Below are positions 50,474-59,364 of a DNA stretch of 64,000 nt, one piece after another. The translations under genes and the position numbers were made by a program. The notes beneath the pieces are model-generated. The model did not search any database. It had not been told where the DNA came from and was given only the letters and a program-made list of their open reading frames with translations. The DNA lies in NCBI RefSeq assembly GCF_014195325.1, contig NZ_JACIBK010000001.1:806001-870000 (forward strand), given 5' to 3'. The stretch is from Rhizobium sp. BK650 (lineage in GTDB: Bacteria; Pseudomonadota; Alphaproteobacteria; Rhizobiales; Rhizobiaceae). Every line of letters begins with the position of its first letter. The first letter of the stretch is position 1.

Positions 50474-50484
50474 TCGATCCGGGC

Positions 50485-51384
50485 TCAGGCCGCGAGGCTG
50501 CCGTAATCCATCGCGTCGAGATCTGCGATCAGGCCGGGGCCTTCAGGATTCCAGCCGAGGATCCGGCGGGTCTTTTCGCTGGAGGCCGGAAAGTCGAGGC
50601 CGGCGAAAATCGCCATCCATCCGAAATGCTCGGCCGCCTTTTCCGGTGCGACCGAGACGACCGGAAGCTTCAGGCCGCGGCCGAGGGCTTCGGCAATCTC
50701 ACGGGTGGCGATGCCTTCTTCGGCAACGGCATTGTAGCGGGCGCCTGGTTCGGCCCGTTCGATGGCAAGCCGGTAGAGCAGGGCGACGTCCAGCAGGTGG
50801 CCGGCCGGGAACCGGTTGCGGCCTTCGCCGACATAGCCGACGGCGCCCTTTGCGCGGGCGATTTCGATGAGCGGCGAGACCAGCCCCTGCTTGATGGTAT
50901 TGTGGACCTGCGGAAGGCGCATGACGGAGACGTTGACGCCCTGGTCGAGCAGGGCGTTGCCGGCACGTTCGGAGGCGATGCGCGGGTTGGGATGCTCGTC
51001 ATTGAAGACATCCTCGCTCGCGGGCTCTCCGAGATGGGCGTTGCCGATGCCGGTGCCTGACGTGATAAGGAGGGGGCGGTTCGAGCCTTTCAGAGCCTCG
51101 CCCATCGCGGCGATGACGCGGCTGTCCTTCTGGCAGTTCTCGACGAAGCGGGAGAAATCGTGGTCGAAAGCCGTATGGATGACGGCATCGGCCTTCTCGA
51201 CGCCGGCTCGCACGCTGTCGGGCTCTTCCAGAACGCCGCGGTGGACCTCGACGCCGACTGCTTCAAGCGCCCTGGCGCCTGCGTCGGAACGGGTCATGCC
51301 GATGACATGATGGCCTGCCTTCTGAAGTTCCGGCATGATGGCCGAGCCGATGAAGCCGGTGGCACCGGTGAGGAAAATGCGCAT
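50485..51384 (-). CDS. Extended SDR, NAD-dependent epimerase-like
   Basis: A 299-residue protein beginning MRIFLTGATGFIGSAIMPEL (TGxxGxxG). Further markers: VIHTAFDHDF, SGTGIGNAHLGE (catalytic region) and the substrate-domain tail PGLIADLDAM. The Y-x3-K of extended SDRs is not obvious, so this is probably an atypical member (SDR_a5 type, as in NAD(P)-binding YwnB-like proteins). It is divergent from an XRE regulator with 97 bases between. Substrate unknown. Confidence 0.83.
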   Translation of the reverse strand: MRIFLTGATGFIGSAIMPELQKAGHHVIGMTRSDAGARALEAVGVEVHRGVLEEPDSVRAGVEKADAVIHTAFDHDFSRFVENCQKDSRVIAAMGEALKGSNRPLLITSGTGIGNAHLGEPASEDVFNDEHPNPRIASERAGNALLDQGVNVSVMRLPQVHNTIKQGLVSPLIEIARAKGAVGYVGEGRNRFPAGHLLDVALLYRLAIERAEPGARYNAVAEEGIATREIAEALGRGLKLPVVSVAPEKAAEHFGWMAIFAGLDFPASSEKTRRILGWNPEGPGLIADLDAMDYGSLAA

Positions 51385-51481
51385 TGGGTATCTCCTTGTT
51401 GCTGATAACCCAGTTATTGCGCTATGTTTTATGCTGTTAAAGTAGTTACATTATCCTATTATAATAGCTAACAGGCACGGC

Positions 51482-52306
51482 ATGACGACTGACAGCAACC
51501 CCCTTGGCACCTTCCTTCGCGACCGGCGCTCGCGCCTCGATCCGGCGGTGTTCGGATTCTCAGGCCGCCGGCGCACACCGGGGCTGAGGCGGGAAGAGGT
51601 GGCGCAGCGCGCCAATATCAGCCCGACCTGGTACACATGGCTGGAGCAGGGGCGCGGCGGTGCGCCGTCGTCGGACGTACTGAACCGGATCGCAAACGGC
51701 CTGATGCTGACTGAGCCGGAGCGCGAGCATCTCTTCATGCTCGGCCTCGGCCGGCCGCCGGAGGTGCGCTACCGCGCTATCGAGGGCATCAGTCCGCGTC
51801 TGCAGCGTCTGATCGATACGCTGGAGGTCAGCCCGGCGCTGGTGCGCACGGCCGCCTGGGACATCGTCGCCTGGAACCGGGCGGCGACCGTCGTCATGAC
51901 CGATTACGGCAAGCTTGCGCCCGAAGACCGGAACGTTTTGCGGCTGCTGTTCTCCAACCCCGGTGTCCGGAACGTCCAGCATGACTGGGAGACCGTAGCG
52001 CGCTTCGTCGTCGGCGCCTTCCGGGCGGATGCCGCGCGAGCGGGTGCGACCTCGGAGGTTGCCGATCTGGTGGAGGAACTTTGCCGCACCAGCCCGGATT
52101 TCAAGCGGATCTGGCAGGAGAACGAAGTGATCTCCCATGGCGAGGGCACGAAGCAGCTGAGACATCCTGTTCTCGGCGATATCGAGCTTGAATATTCGGG
52201 CTTTGCTATAGATGGCAGGCCCGATCTCAATATGGTCGTCTACAATCCCGTCAATCCCGACGTGGCCGAGCGCATTCGCAAACTGGTCGCGGTGACGAGG
52301 CCGTAG
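51482..52306 (+). CDS. XRE-family regulator with MmyB-like ligand domain
   Basis: A 274-residue protein: helix-turn-helix at about 10-70 (LGTFLRDRRSRLDPAVFGF, RREEVAQRANISPTWYTWLE), then the MmyB-like ligand domain from 100 (PALVRTAAWDIVAWNRAATVV; the 'V-A-W-N' block). In actinobacteria and proteobacteria such proteins bind fatty acids or small ligands and repress a neighbouring oxidoreductase. It is divergent from the SDR at 50485, its probable target. Its stop codon directly abuts the end of the metallophosphatase gene on the other strand. The start at ATG 51482 lacks a clear ribosome site. Confidence 0.9.
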   Translation: MTTDSNPLGTFLRDRRSRLDPAVFGFSGRRRTPGLRREEVAQRANISPTWYTWLEQGRGGAPSSDVLNRIANGLMLTEPEREHLFMLGLGRPPEVRYRAIEGISPRLQRLIDTLEVSPALVRTAAWDIVAWNRAATVVMTDYGKLAPEDRNVLRLLFSNPGVRNVQHDWETVARFVVGAFRADAARAGATSEVADLVEELCRTSPDFKRIWQENEVISHGEGTKQLRHPVLGDIELEYSGFAIDGRPDLNMVVYNPVNPDVAERIRKLVAVTRP

Positions 52307-53428
52307 CTAGGCGCGCCTGCGCAGCGTGAACACTGTCAGCTCCGAGGGCCTGCCCAGGCGTAATGCGAATCCGGGCCAGAGCGCGGTACCGTTATTGACA
52401 TAGAGCTGCATCCCGCCGACCTGATAGAGGCCGGAGACGAAGCCGCCATTGGCGCGGGCGACCAGACGATCGAGGCCGAGGACCATGCCGCCATGGGTGT
52501 GGCCGGACAGCTGTAAGGCAACGCCTCTCTTGGCGGTCTTGGCCGCCATTCTCGGCTGATGATCGAGGAGGATAACAGGGGCTTCGGCCGGAGCGCCGTT
52601 CAATGCTGCCGTAAGGTCGGGATTCGGCATGGTTCTTCCGAAGGCCGCAAGATCTGTCACACCGGCAATGACGATGCGATCGGCACCGCGCTCGATGACC
52701 GCATGCTCGTTCGTCAGCATGCGCATACCAAGGCTGGCGTCATGCTCTATCCAGTCGTCGTAGCCGAAATAATATTCGTGATTTCCGGGGATGGCGAAAA
52801 TGCCGTCGGGCGCCTGCAGTCGTGCCAGCGGCGCGATATCGGTGCGGCGCTTCTCCAGGTGGCCGTCAATGAAATCGCCGGTCACGACGATCAGATCGGT
52901 CTTCAGCTCATTGGCCTTTTTCACGACCGCCTCGGCCCAGGACACGGGGAAGAGGCGGCTGAGATGCAGGTCGGTCAATTGCAGCAGCCGGTAGCCGTCG
53001 AAGGCTTGGGGAAGATCTTTGATGGCGATGTCGACATTTTTCAAAGGCGGGATACGCACGGCGTGGGCGACGCCGACCGCGGCCAGAAGAATGGCTGCCG
53101 TTCCCATGACATAGCGGACAGCGGGCGGCACGACCGGAAAATCTCCGTTGAGCAGAAGAGGGATCAGCGAGAGGAGATCGAGAGCGATCTGGAAAACGGC
53201 GAGCAGGACCGTTGCGCCGAAGAGGAAGTTGAAGGCGATGATCAGCGGCCGCGGATATTCGGGGGCGAAGATAGAGCCGGAGGATATCCGGTTGAACACC
53301 AGATGCTGGGAGGCGATCAGAAGCACACCGGCAACCAGGGCCTTGGCGGGCCATATCCACGGCAGGGGTAGAATGAACCTGCTGACAACGACCAGCCAGG
53401 GAAGTCCAAGGATGAGGTGAAACATCAA
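52307..53428 (-). CDS. Membrane-anchored metallophosphatase (YkuE class)
   Basis: A 373-residue protein with about four or five N-terminal membrane helices (residues 1-125, FHLILGLPWLVVVSRFIL and so on) and a C-terminal calcineurin-like phosphoesterase domain. Metal ligands: TDLHLS near 153, GDFIDG near 185-190, GNHEYY near 216-221, HQPRM and GHTHGG near 313. Family enzymes cleave phosphate esters such as lipid intermediates or UDP-2,3-diacylglucosamine-like substrates; the active site faces one side of the inner membrane. It converges with the XRE gene without any gap. Substrate is unknown. Confidence 0.9.
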   Translation of the reverse strand: MMFHLILGLPWLVVVSRFILPLPWIWPAKALVAGVLLIASQHLVFNRISSGSIFAPEYPRPLIIAFNFLFGATVLLAVFQIALDLLSLIPLLLNGDFPVVPPAVRYVMGTAAILLAAVGVAHAVRIPPLKNVDIAIKDLPQAFDGYRLLQLTDLHLSRLFPVSWAEAVVKKANELKTDLIVVTGDFIDGHLEKRRTDIAPLARLQAPDGIFAIPGNHEYYFGYDDWIEHDASLGMRMLTNEHAVIERGADRIVIAGVTDLAAFGRTMPNPDLTAALNGAPAEAPVILLDHQPRMAAKTAKRGVALQLSGHTHGGMVLGLDRLVARANGGFVSGLYQVGGMQLYVNNGTALWPGFALRLGRPSELTVFTLRRRA

Positions 53429-53561
53429 TATGCCTGTGATTATCCGGTATTATGAGCGGGAATGAAGAAAATGAATCCGGTGTCTCTGCGCATGGTGGCC
53501 TGCGCAAGAGGCTTAGATGATATCTCGGCGCATCGCATGCAAGCAGGGCTTCTGTTCGGCC

Positions 53562-54482
53562 TTACGGGGCGGCGGGCTCGCTATCTGCCGGGCGGTCCTT
53601 CCGCGCCTCGGCGAGAAGCCAGTCGATGACAGTGTCCAACGCAGACGATTTTCGGTAGCGGGGCCAGACGAGGTAGATATCTGAGGGGCCGCGCAGCCGG
53701 GCTTCGAAGACACGCACCAGCCGGCCCTTAGCCAGGTCGTCGGTGACGAAGCCGCCATTGGCGAGTACGATGCCCTGTCCGGCAATCGCCGCCTCGATGG
53801 CGTGAGAGGTCTGCGAGAAGCTGATGCCCTTGAAGGAAGCGCTTCTACTGTTGGTGAGATGGCGTTCGACGAATTCCGGCCAGAGATTATGGGCATCGTG
53901 CAGCAGCGGATAGGCGGCGAGCTCCTCGGCCGTGCGCGGCGGAGTGCGGTCGGCAAGCAAAATCGGGCTGCAGACGGCAATGACTTCCTGCTCGAACAAC
54001 AGCTCGGCATTCAGGCCCGGCCCGAAGGGAGGGCGGCCGTAGCGGACGGCCAGATCCACACCGTCCGCGGCGAAATTCGAGATGCGTTCGGTCGCGAGAA
54101 TATGCAGGTCGAGATCGGAATGCAGCGCCGTGAAGTCCGGCAGGCGCGGGATCAGCCATTTGGAGGCGAAGGTCGGCGTCGTGCTGATCGTCAGCTTGAT
54201 CGCCTGCGGCTTCAATTCGCCGGTTGCCCTTGCGATGATCTCGAAGGCGCGCCTGATATCGGCAATGTAGCGGCGGCCTTCCGATGTCAGCGCCAGCGCG
54301 CGCGGCAGCCTCTCGAAGAGGGCCATGCCGAGCTGGGCCTCGAGACCGCGAACCTGCTGGGCGACGGCACCCTGTGTGACACCAAGTTCCTCGGCTGCAA
54401 GCCGGAAATTCAGGTGGCGCGCGGCGACCTCGAAGGCCTTCAGGCCGTTGAGGGAAGGGAGCTTTCCGATGACATCGCTCAT
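53562..54482 (-). CDS. LysR-type regulator, GcvA-like
   Basis: Start chosen at ATG 54482, preceded by GAAGAAG. The 306-residue protein has the LysR DNA-binding helix (LPSLNGLKAFEVAARHLNFR, then LGVTQGAVAQQVRGLEAQLG), the GcvA-like pattern 'NGLKAFEVAARH', and an effector domain with KLTISTTPTFASKWLIPRLP. It has a divergent short-chain dehydrogenase gene 136 bases away. Codon use is uniform with the neighbours. Its inducer is unknown. Confidence 0.9.
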   Translation of the reverse strand: MSDVIGKLPSLNGLKAFEVAARHLNFRLAAEELGVTQGAVAQQVRGLEAQLGMALFERLPRALALTSEGRRYIADIRRAFEIIARATGELKPQAIKLTISTTPTFASKWLIPRLPDFTALHSDLDLHILATERISNFAADGVDLAVRYGRPPFGPGLNAELLFEQEVIAVCSPILLADRTPPRTAEELAAYPLLHDAHNLWPEFVERHLTNSRSASFKGISFSQTSHAIEAAIAGQGIVLANGGFVTDDLAKGRLVRVFEARLRGPSDIYLVWPRYRKSSALDTVIDWLLAEARKDRPADSEPAAP

Positions 54483-54617
54483 TCTATATCTTCTTCGTTG
54501 GCGATAGTTTTTCTGCTGGCAAAGAGAAGGAGAACTGTTTCGTGCCCACGTGAAGGACATGGTACATTGGCACCATCAAGTGATCAATCAATGTGATGAA
54601 TCCTGGAGGACACCGGC

Positions 54618-55322
54618 ATGTCAGTAGAAAAAGTGGCTGTTATCACCGCAGGCGGCAGCGGCATGGGGGCCGAGAGCGCAAGACGCCTTGCGGCCGATGG
54701 CTATAAGGTCGCGATCCTGTCTTCGTCGGGAAAGGGTGAGGCGCTTGCCAAGGAGCTTGGCGGCGTCGGCGTGACCGGCTCCAACCAGTCGAATGACGAT
54801 CTGAAGCGGTTGGTCCATTCCGCCATGGATGCCTGGGGGCGCATCGACGTTCTCGTCAATAGCGCAGGGCATGGGCCGCGCGCGCCGCTCAATGAGATCA
54901 CCGACGAGCAATGGCGGACGGGCATGGATGTCTACCTGATGAACGTCATCCGCCCGGTGCGGCTGGTGACGCCGATCATGCAGGCGCAGAAGAAGGGCGC
55001 GATCGTCAATATCTCGACGGCCTGGGTCTTCGAGCCATCGACGATGTTCCCGACCTCGGCCGTCTTCCGCGCCGGCCTTGCCGCCTATACGAAGCTCTTT
55101 GCCGACACCTATGCGGCCGACAACATCCGCATGAACAACGTGCTGCCCGGCTGGATCGACAGTTTGCCGGCGACGGAGGAGCGGCGCCAGAGCGTGCCGA
55201 TGGGCCGCTACGGCACGAGTGCGGAAGTGGCGGCGACGATTGCGTTTCTGGTGTCGGATGGGGCGGGGTACATTACCGGGCAGAGCCTGAAGGTGGATGG
55301 CGGGTTGATGCGGTCGGTTTGA
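54618..55322 (+). CDS. SDR-fold protein with altered catalytic motif
   Basis: A 234-residue SDR with the cofactor motif VAVITAGGSGMGAESARRLA near 6-25 and NSAGHGP near 85-91, a catalytic-type Ser in NISTAWV near 131-136, and the C-terminal GYITGQSLKVDGG. At the place of Y-x3-K it has SAVFR (in FPTSAVFRAGLAAYTK), so Tyr and Lys are replaced by Ser and Arg. It may be a non-enzymatic binding protein or act on a different substrate. The start ATG 54618 follows GGAGGAC. It is divergent from a LysR regulator, a likely control pair. Confidence 0.85.
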   Translation: MSVEKVAVITAGGSGMGAESARRLAADGYKVAILSSSGKGEALAKELGGVGVTGSNQSNDDLKRLVHSAMDAWGRIDVLVNSAGHGPRAPLNEITDEQWRTGMDVYLMNVIRPVRLVTPIMQAQKKGAIVNISTAWVFEPSTMFPTSAVFRAGLAAYTKLFADTYAADNIRMNNVLPGWIDSLPATEERRQSVPMGRYGTSAEVAATIAFLVSDGAGYITGQSLKVDGGLMRSV

Positions 55323-55356
55323 GGGCAGTAGGGCGGCGGAGTGTTGATGCGGCGGA

Positions 55357-55500
55357 AGACCCCGCCCCAAACCCCTCCCCACAAGGGCGAGGGGCTTAAC
55401 CGGCCGCACCCGCTTTCCGCATTCTCGACGTTTCGGGAGGAATGAGGCGGTGCTCCAAGTTAGTCCCTCCCCCTTGTGTGAGGGGTTGGGGAGGGGTCTT
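55357..55500. repeat. Rhizobial palindromic intergenic repeat
   Basis: Inverted arms of about 30 bases: 55357-55387 (AGACCCCGCCCC, AACCCCTCCCC, ACAAGGG) and 55471-55500 (CCCTTGTGTG, AGGGGTTGGGG, AGGGGTCTT) around a 83-base centre. It follows the SDR gene. It is of a different sequence class from the element at 18674. Confidence 0.7.
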
Positions 55501-55597
55501 TCTCTCCCCGCAACGGCTGATCGATCGACGCCTTGAACTATCTCGCTCTCAGCCTATTGTCCGGCTATGAACGCGACGATCTAGAAAGCCCGAAGCC

Positions 55598-55813
55598 ATG
55601 CACAAGTTCACCGTGTCCATAACCCGAGAGATCGAGGCCGACACCGCCGAGGAAGCCGCGCTTCTCCTGTATCAGGAACTCGCCAGGGAAGCGCCGCCGC
55701 TTCATTACTTGATCGTGGACGAGACGAAGAGGGCGACGGGTCTGACGCTCGATCGGGACAAGGCGGATGAATTTGCTGCTGCCGATCACACCGCCGATCC
55801 GGGGAACTGGTAG
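55598..55813 (+). CDS. Small hypothetical protein
   Basis: A 71-residue acidic, soluble protein starting MHKFTVSITREIEADTAEEA. It reads as a compact beta-strand (KFTVSITREIEA), a helix (TAEEAALLLYQELARE) and a second strand (HYLIVDETKR), a small alpha/beta fold. No family is recognised, no membrane segment and no Cys pairs. It lies between two palindromic repeats. AGAAAGCCCGAAG upstream is only a weak ribosome site. Confidence 0.55.
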   Translation: MHKFTVSITREIEADTAEEAALLLYQELAREAPPLHYLIVDETKRATGLTLDRDKADEFAAADHTADPGNW

Positions 55814-55862
55814 GTGGTGGCGGACCGCCGTTGGCGGCGGCTTGTCAAAGACGATTGACGGT

Positions 55863-56063
55863 GTGCCGTGTGATCACCCCCCTCTGCCCTGCCGGGCATC
55901 TCCCCCACAAGGGTGGAGATCGACAAGCGGTTTGACCTTCGCACATCATTGACGTCGCGCAGTCTGCAACGTCTCTTGTTTAGGGAAACCGGCGCTTCCA
56001 GCCAATCTCCCCACCTGTGGGGGAGATGCCCGGCAGGGCAGAGGGGGGGTGACCACACGGCAC
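55863..56063. repeat. Large rhizobial palindromic intergenic repeat
   Basis: A 201-base element with long inverted arms of about 55 bases, 55863-55920 and 56005-56063: GTGCCGTGTG, ATCACCCCCC, TCTGCCCTGCCGGG and CATCTCCCCC on one side face their complements on the other. The centre (55921-56004) is less repetitive. With its neighbours it occupies nearly the whole gap 55814-56223, which has no other gene. Confidence 0.75.
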
Positions 56064-56223
56064 GACAGGCAACTTACGTCGATCCACCGTGTCCAATTCC
56101 TGAGCCCAGCTCACAAGCCCATTCCGTATCCCGCCGCTAATCCGGATAATCCTCCAACGCTATATCCCCTTTGACGCGCTTTCGGCGCCGTCTGTTTCCA
56201 ACAGCTCTGCAAGGGACAAGCCA

Positions 56224-57282
56224 TTGAGAACGTCTGGATTTGCCGCAACCGATGCGAATACGCCGTTGCAACCTTTCTCCTTCGATCGGCGGGAATTGCG
56301 TCCCGAAGACGTGGCGATCGATATTCTCTACTGCGGCGTCTGCCATACGGACCTGCATATGGCCCGCAACGACTGGGGATTTTCCAATTATCCCGTCGTG
56401 CCCGGGCATGAAATCGTCGGGCGGGTGTCTGCCGTCGGCAGTGGCGTGTCGCGCTTCAAGGTCGGCGACAATGTCGCCATAGGCACGATTGTCGACAGCT
56501 GCATGGAATGCGCCCAGTGCCGGCGCAACGAAGAGCAGATGTGCTACAAACGTGCCACCACCACCTATAATGGCCAGGACCGGGTGACGGGCGAGACGAC
56601 TTATGGCGGCTATTCCGATCATATCGTCGTGCGCCAGGAATTCGTGCTCAGCGTGCCGGATGGGCTGGATCTGTCGCGCGTCGGGCCGCTGCTTTGCGCC
56701 GGGATCACCACCTATTCGCCGCTGCGCACGTGGAATGTCGGCCCCGGCAGCCGGGTCGGCGTCATCGGGCTTGGCGGGCTTGGCCACTTGGCCGTGAAAT
56801 TTGCCTCCGCACTTGGGGCTGAAGTGACTGTGCTGACGCGCTCGGAAAGCAAGGTCGAGACGGCGCGAGCGCTCGGTGCCGATGCGGTGCTGCTGTCGAC
56901 CGATGCCAAGGCGATGGAGGCCTCAGCCTTCGCCCTCGATATCATCATCGACACAGTGCCTTACGAACATGATCTCAGTCCTTACCTCAACCTGCTCGAT
57001 GCCGATGGCACGCTGGTCATTGCAGGCTCGCTGGTCGATACGCCGAAGTTCAACAACCTCCTGATCCTCCGCGGACGGCGGCGCATTGCCGGCACGCCGA
57101 GCGGCGGGATCAGAGAGACGCAGGAGATGCTGGATTTCTGCGGCCGCAAGCACATCCTGCCGGAATGCGAGATGATTGCCATGGGCGATATTGCCAGAGC
57201 GTTCGAACGGCTGGAGCGCGGCGACGTGCGCTACCGCTTCGTCATCGACATGGCGACGATGCCGGCTGCTCAGGCGGCCTGA
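56224..57282 (+). CDS. Zinc-dependent alcohol dehydrogenase, cinnamyl/AdhC type
   Basis: A 352-residue zinc-dependent dehydrogenase with a TTG start behind AAGGGAC. Catalytic zinc: CGVCHTD near 38-44 and GHEIVG near 60-65; structural zinc: C-M-E-C-A-Q-C-R-R-N-E-E-Q-M-C near 92-106; NADP motif GLGGLGHLAV near 181-190; and SESKVETARALGADAVLLS. This matches CAD-type (AdhC) enzymes that reduce aldehydes with NADPH. It converges with a LysR gene. The downstream gap to that gene is only 10 bases. Confidence 0.92.
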   Translation: MRTSGFAATDANTPLQPFSFDRRELRPEDVAIDILYCGVCHTDLHMARNDWGFSNYPVVPGHEIVGRVSAVGSGVSRFKVGDNVAIGTIVDSCMECAQCRRNEEQMCYKRATTTYNGQDRVTGETTYGGYSDHIVVRQEFVLSVPDGLDLSRVGPLLCAGITTYSPLRTWNVGPGSRVGVIGLGGLGHLAVKFASALGAEVTVLTRSESKVETARALGADAVLLSTDAKAMEASAFALDIIIDTVPYEHDLSPYLNLLDADGTLVIAGSLVDTPKFNNLLILRGRRRIAGTPSGGIRETQEMLDFCGRKHILPECEMIAMGDIARAFERLERGDVRYRFVIDMATMPAAQAA

Positions 57283-57292
57283 TTTCCCACAT

Positions 57293-58204
57293 TCACGAAT
57301 TTGGGGGGCGTTTCGGGATGGCGCGCAGCGCCTCGACGAAGACCGAAAGGGCCGGCGGCATCTGTCGCCGGCTCGGATAATAGATGGAATAGCCGGTAAA
57401 GGGTTTGCAGTAATCCTCCAGCACGCGGATCAGCCGGCCGTTTCTGATATGATCGGCGGCGAAATCCTCGAAGACATAGACGAGGCCGGAGCCGGCAAGG
57501 GCCGCCTCGATCATCATTTCGGAATCATTGACCATGAAGCTGCCCGAGACCTTCACCTCGATCTCGCGGCCATCCTCCTCGAATTCCCAGGCGTAGGGCG
57601 CCCCATGGGAGGCCATGTAATAAGTCACGCAGTCATGCACTGCGAGATCGGCAGGCCTTTTCGGCAGCGGATGGCGGGCGAAATAATCGGGCGCGCCGAC
57701 CACGGCGGCGCGGATGTCGGGGCCGATGCGCAGGCCCACCATGTCCTTGTCGATGCGCTCGCCGAAACGGATGCCGGCATCGAAACGTGAGGCGACAATA
57801 TCCTCGAAACGGTCGCCGACAATGAGTTCCACGCGGATATCGGGATAGGTGCGGTGGAATTCCGGCAGGATCGGCATGATGAGCGAGGCGGCCGCATGTT
57901 TGCCTGCAGTAATGCGCACGGTGCCGGAGGGTTTTTCCCTCAAATTGCCGAGTTCTTGGAGGCCACGGTTGATCTCGGCGAAGGCGGGCTGGAGGGTGAG
58001 AAGCAGGCGCTCGCCGGCTTCCGTGGTGGCGACGCTGCGGGTCGTGCGGGCAAGCAGGCGCATGCCGAGCCGCTCCTCCAGCTGGCGCATCATGTGGCTC
58101 AGGCCGGAGGAGGAAATACCGAGCCGGGCGGCGGCGCGGGTGAAGCTCCGCTCCTCGGCGACGATGACGAAGGCGGCGAGGTCATCGAAATCGTGACGTT
58201 TCAT
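57293..58204 (-). CDS. LysR-type regulator
   Basis: Start chosen at ATG 58204, where the family sequence starts (KRHDFDDLAAFVIVAEERSF); an upstream ATG at 58252 has no ribosome site. The 303-residue protein has the winged helix (LGISSSGLSHMMRQLEERLG) and an effector domain with SGTVRITAGKHAAASLIMP. It is of the group of LysR proteins that control oxidoreductases such as the convergent alcohol dehydrogenase, but no shared control region exists. The divergent neighbour is yidB-like. Confidence 0.88.
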   Translation of the reverse strand: MKRHDFDDLAAFVIVAEERSFTRAAARLGISSSGLSHMMRQLEERLGMRLLARTTRSVATTEAGERLLLTLQPAFAEINRGLQELGNLREKPSGTVRITAGKHAAASLIMPILPEFHRTYPDIRVELIVGDRFEDIVASRFDAGIRFGERIDKDMVGLRIGPDIRAAVVGAPDYFARHPLPKRPADLAVHDCVTYYMASHGAPYAWEFEEDGREIEVKVSGSFMVNDSEMMIEAALAGSGLVYVFEDFAADHIRNGRLIRVLEDYCKPFTGYSIYYPSRRQMPPALSVFVEALRAIPKRPPNS

Positions 58205-58386
58205 TTCTGGTCTGCATTCAGGAGTGGCGGGCGACTGTCGTGTGTCGTTCATATATTTAGAGCAGGGTGGAGGATGCTCGCAAGACGGGTGCTGTTTTGC
58301 GATCGGAGCCCTTTCTGTTCGTAAATCTGCGATGACACAAATTCGCCTTCGTGCTAAAAGCATAGTCCGCTGATGGAGGAGAGACG

Positions 58387-58731
58387 ATGAGTATTTTCGA
58401 CGGCTTAGGCAGTGTTCTCTCGGACGTGCTTGCCGGCAGGCAAGTCGATTACGTCGCAGTTGCGACCAGAATTTTCGACAATGCCGGCGGGTTGCAGGGC
58501 ATCGTTTCCCAGCTCAATTCGGCCGGCCTTGGTGAGCAGGTCGCATCCTGGATCGGCACCGGCCATAATCTTCCCGTATCGGCAGAACAGATCGAGCAGG
58601 CGCTGTCCTCCGATCAATTGCGCGATCTCGCCGCCAAGTTCGGCGTCAATACCGAAGACGTGGCCAAGCTGCTTGCCGAGCATCTGCCGAAAGCGGTCGA
58701 TGCCGCGACGCCTGCCGGAACCCTTCCATAA
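58387..58731 (+). CDS. YidB-like protein (DUF937)
   Basis: A 114-residue protein with the DUF937/YidB pattern: MSIFDGLGSVLSDVLAG, GLQGIVSQLNSAGLGEQVASW, the I-G-T-G-H-N-L-P-V-S segment near 57-66 and DLAAKFGVNTEDVAKLLAEHLP. Family members are small helical cytoplasmic proteins of unknown function, common in proteobacteria and often stress linked. Its ATG follows GGAGGAGAG. The next gene starts 46 bases later. Confidence 0.9.
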   Translation: MSIFDGLGSVLSDVLAGRQVDYVAVATRIFDNAGGLQGIVSQLNSAGLGEQVASWIGTGHNLPVSAEQIEQALSSDQLRDLAAKFGVNTEDVAKLLAEHLPKAVDAATPAGTLP

Positions 58732-58777
58732 GTTTCTTAGACGTGCATGCCGTGACTGCCCCAACCGAGGATATCCC

Positions 58778-59236
58778 ATGATTGCAAGATTGCTTGTGCC
58801 AGCTTCCGTCGGAGCACTGATTGCTGCCGCCGCCTTCGTTTCTCCGGCCTCCGCGCTGACCATGAAGGAATGCAGCGCCAAATATCAGACGGCCAAGGCC
58901 GATGGTTCGGCCAAGGATATGAAGTGGAACGACTTCAGGGCGAAGTTCTGCGGCGCTGACGCTGCCGCCGAAGACGCCGCCGATGACAAGGCGGTTGCCG
59001 CGACGACGGAAAAGGAACCGGAAAAGCCGACGATCAAGGCCCCCAAGAGCGTGACCTTGCCGAAGGCGATCGACAAGAAATATGCAAGCGAAACGCCCTC
59101 CAAGGGCCGGCTGCATACCTGCGTTGACAGCTATCATGCCAACAAGGATGCCGGCACGCTCAGCGATCTGAAATGGATTCAGAAGGGCGGCGGCTTCTGG
59201 AGCCTCTGCAATACGGCGCTCAAGTCCGGCGGCTGA
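58778..59236 (+). CDS. Exported protein with duplicated Cys motif
   Basis: A 152-residue protein. Start chosen at ATG 58778 with GAGG upstream. Residues 1-26 are a signal peptide (VGALIAAAAFVSPASA). The mature part has two similar units, KECSAKYQTAKADGSAKDMK...FRAKFC near 30-58 and HTCVDSYHANKDAGTLSDLK...FWSLC near 113-144, each with two Cys and a Lys-Trp centre, joined by a Lys/Glu/Ala linker rich in charged residues. This could be a disulphide-paired repeat protein. I do not recognise a family by name; similar proteins occur in rhizobia. Confidence 0.72.
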   Translation: MIARLLVPASVGALIAAAAFVSPASALTMKECSAKYQTAKADGSAKDMKWNDFRAKFCGADAAAEDAADDKAVAATTEKEPEKPTIKAPKSVTLPKAIDKKYASETPSKGRLHTCVDSYHANKDAGTLSDLKWIQKGGGFWSLCNTALKSGG

Positions 59237-59364
59237 GGCCATAGGCCGGCCCGGCCTGTTGTCTACCCCATCCTGAACCGCGGCCCGATGCGCGCAAGCG
59301 AAGGGCCGCGGACATCATACCAGTGGAAGCGCTCCCCAATCGGTCGCCAGGGACCTGTTCGCAG

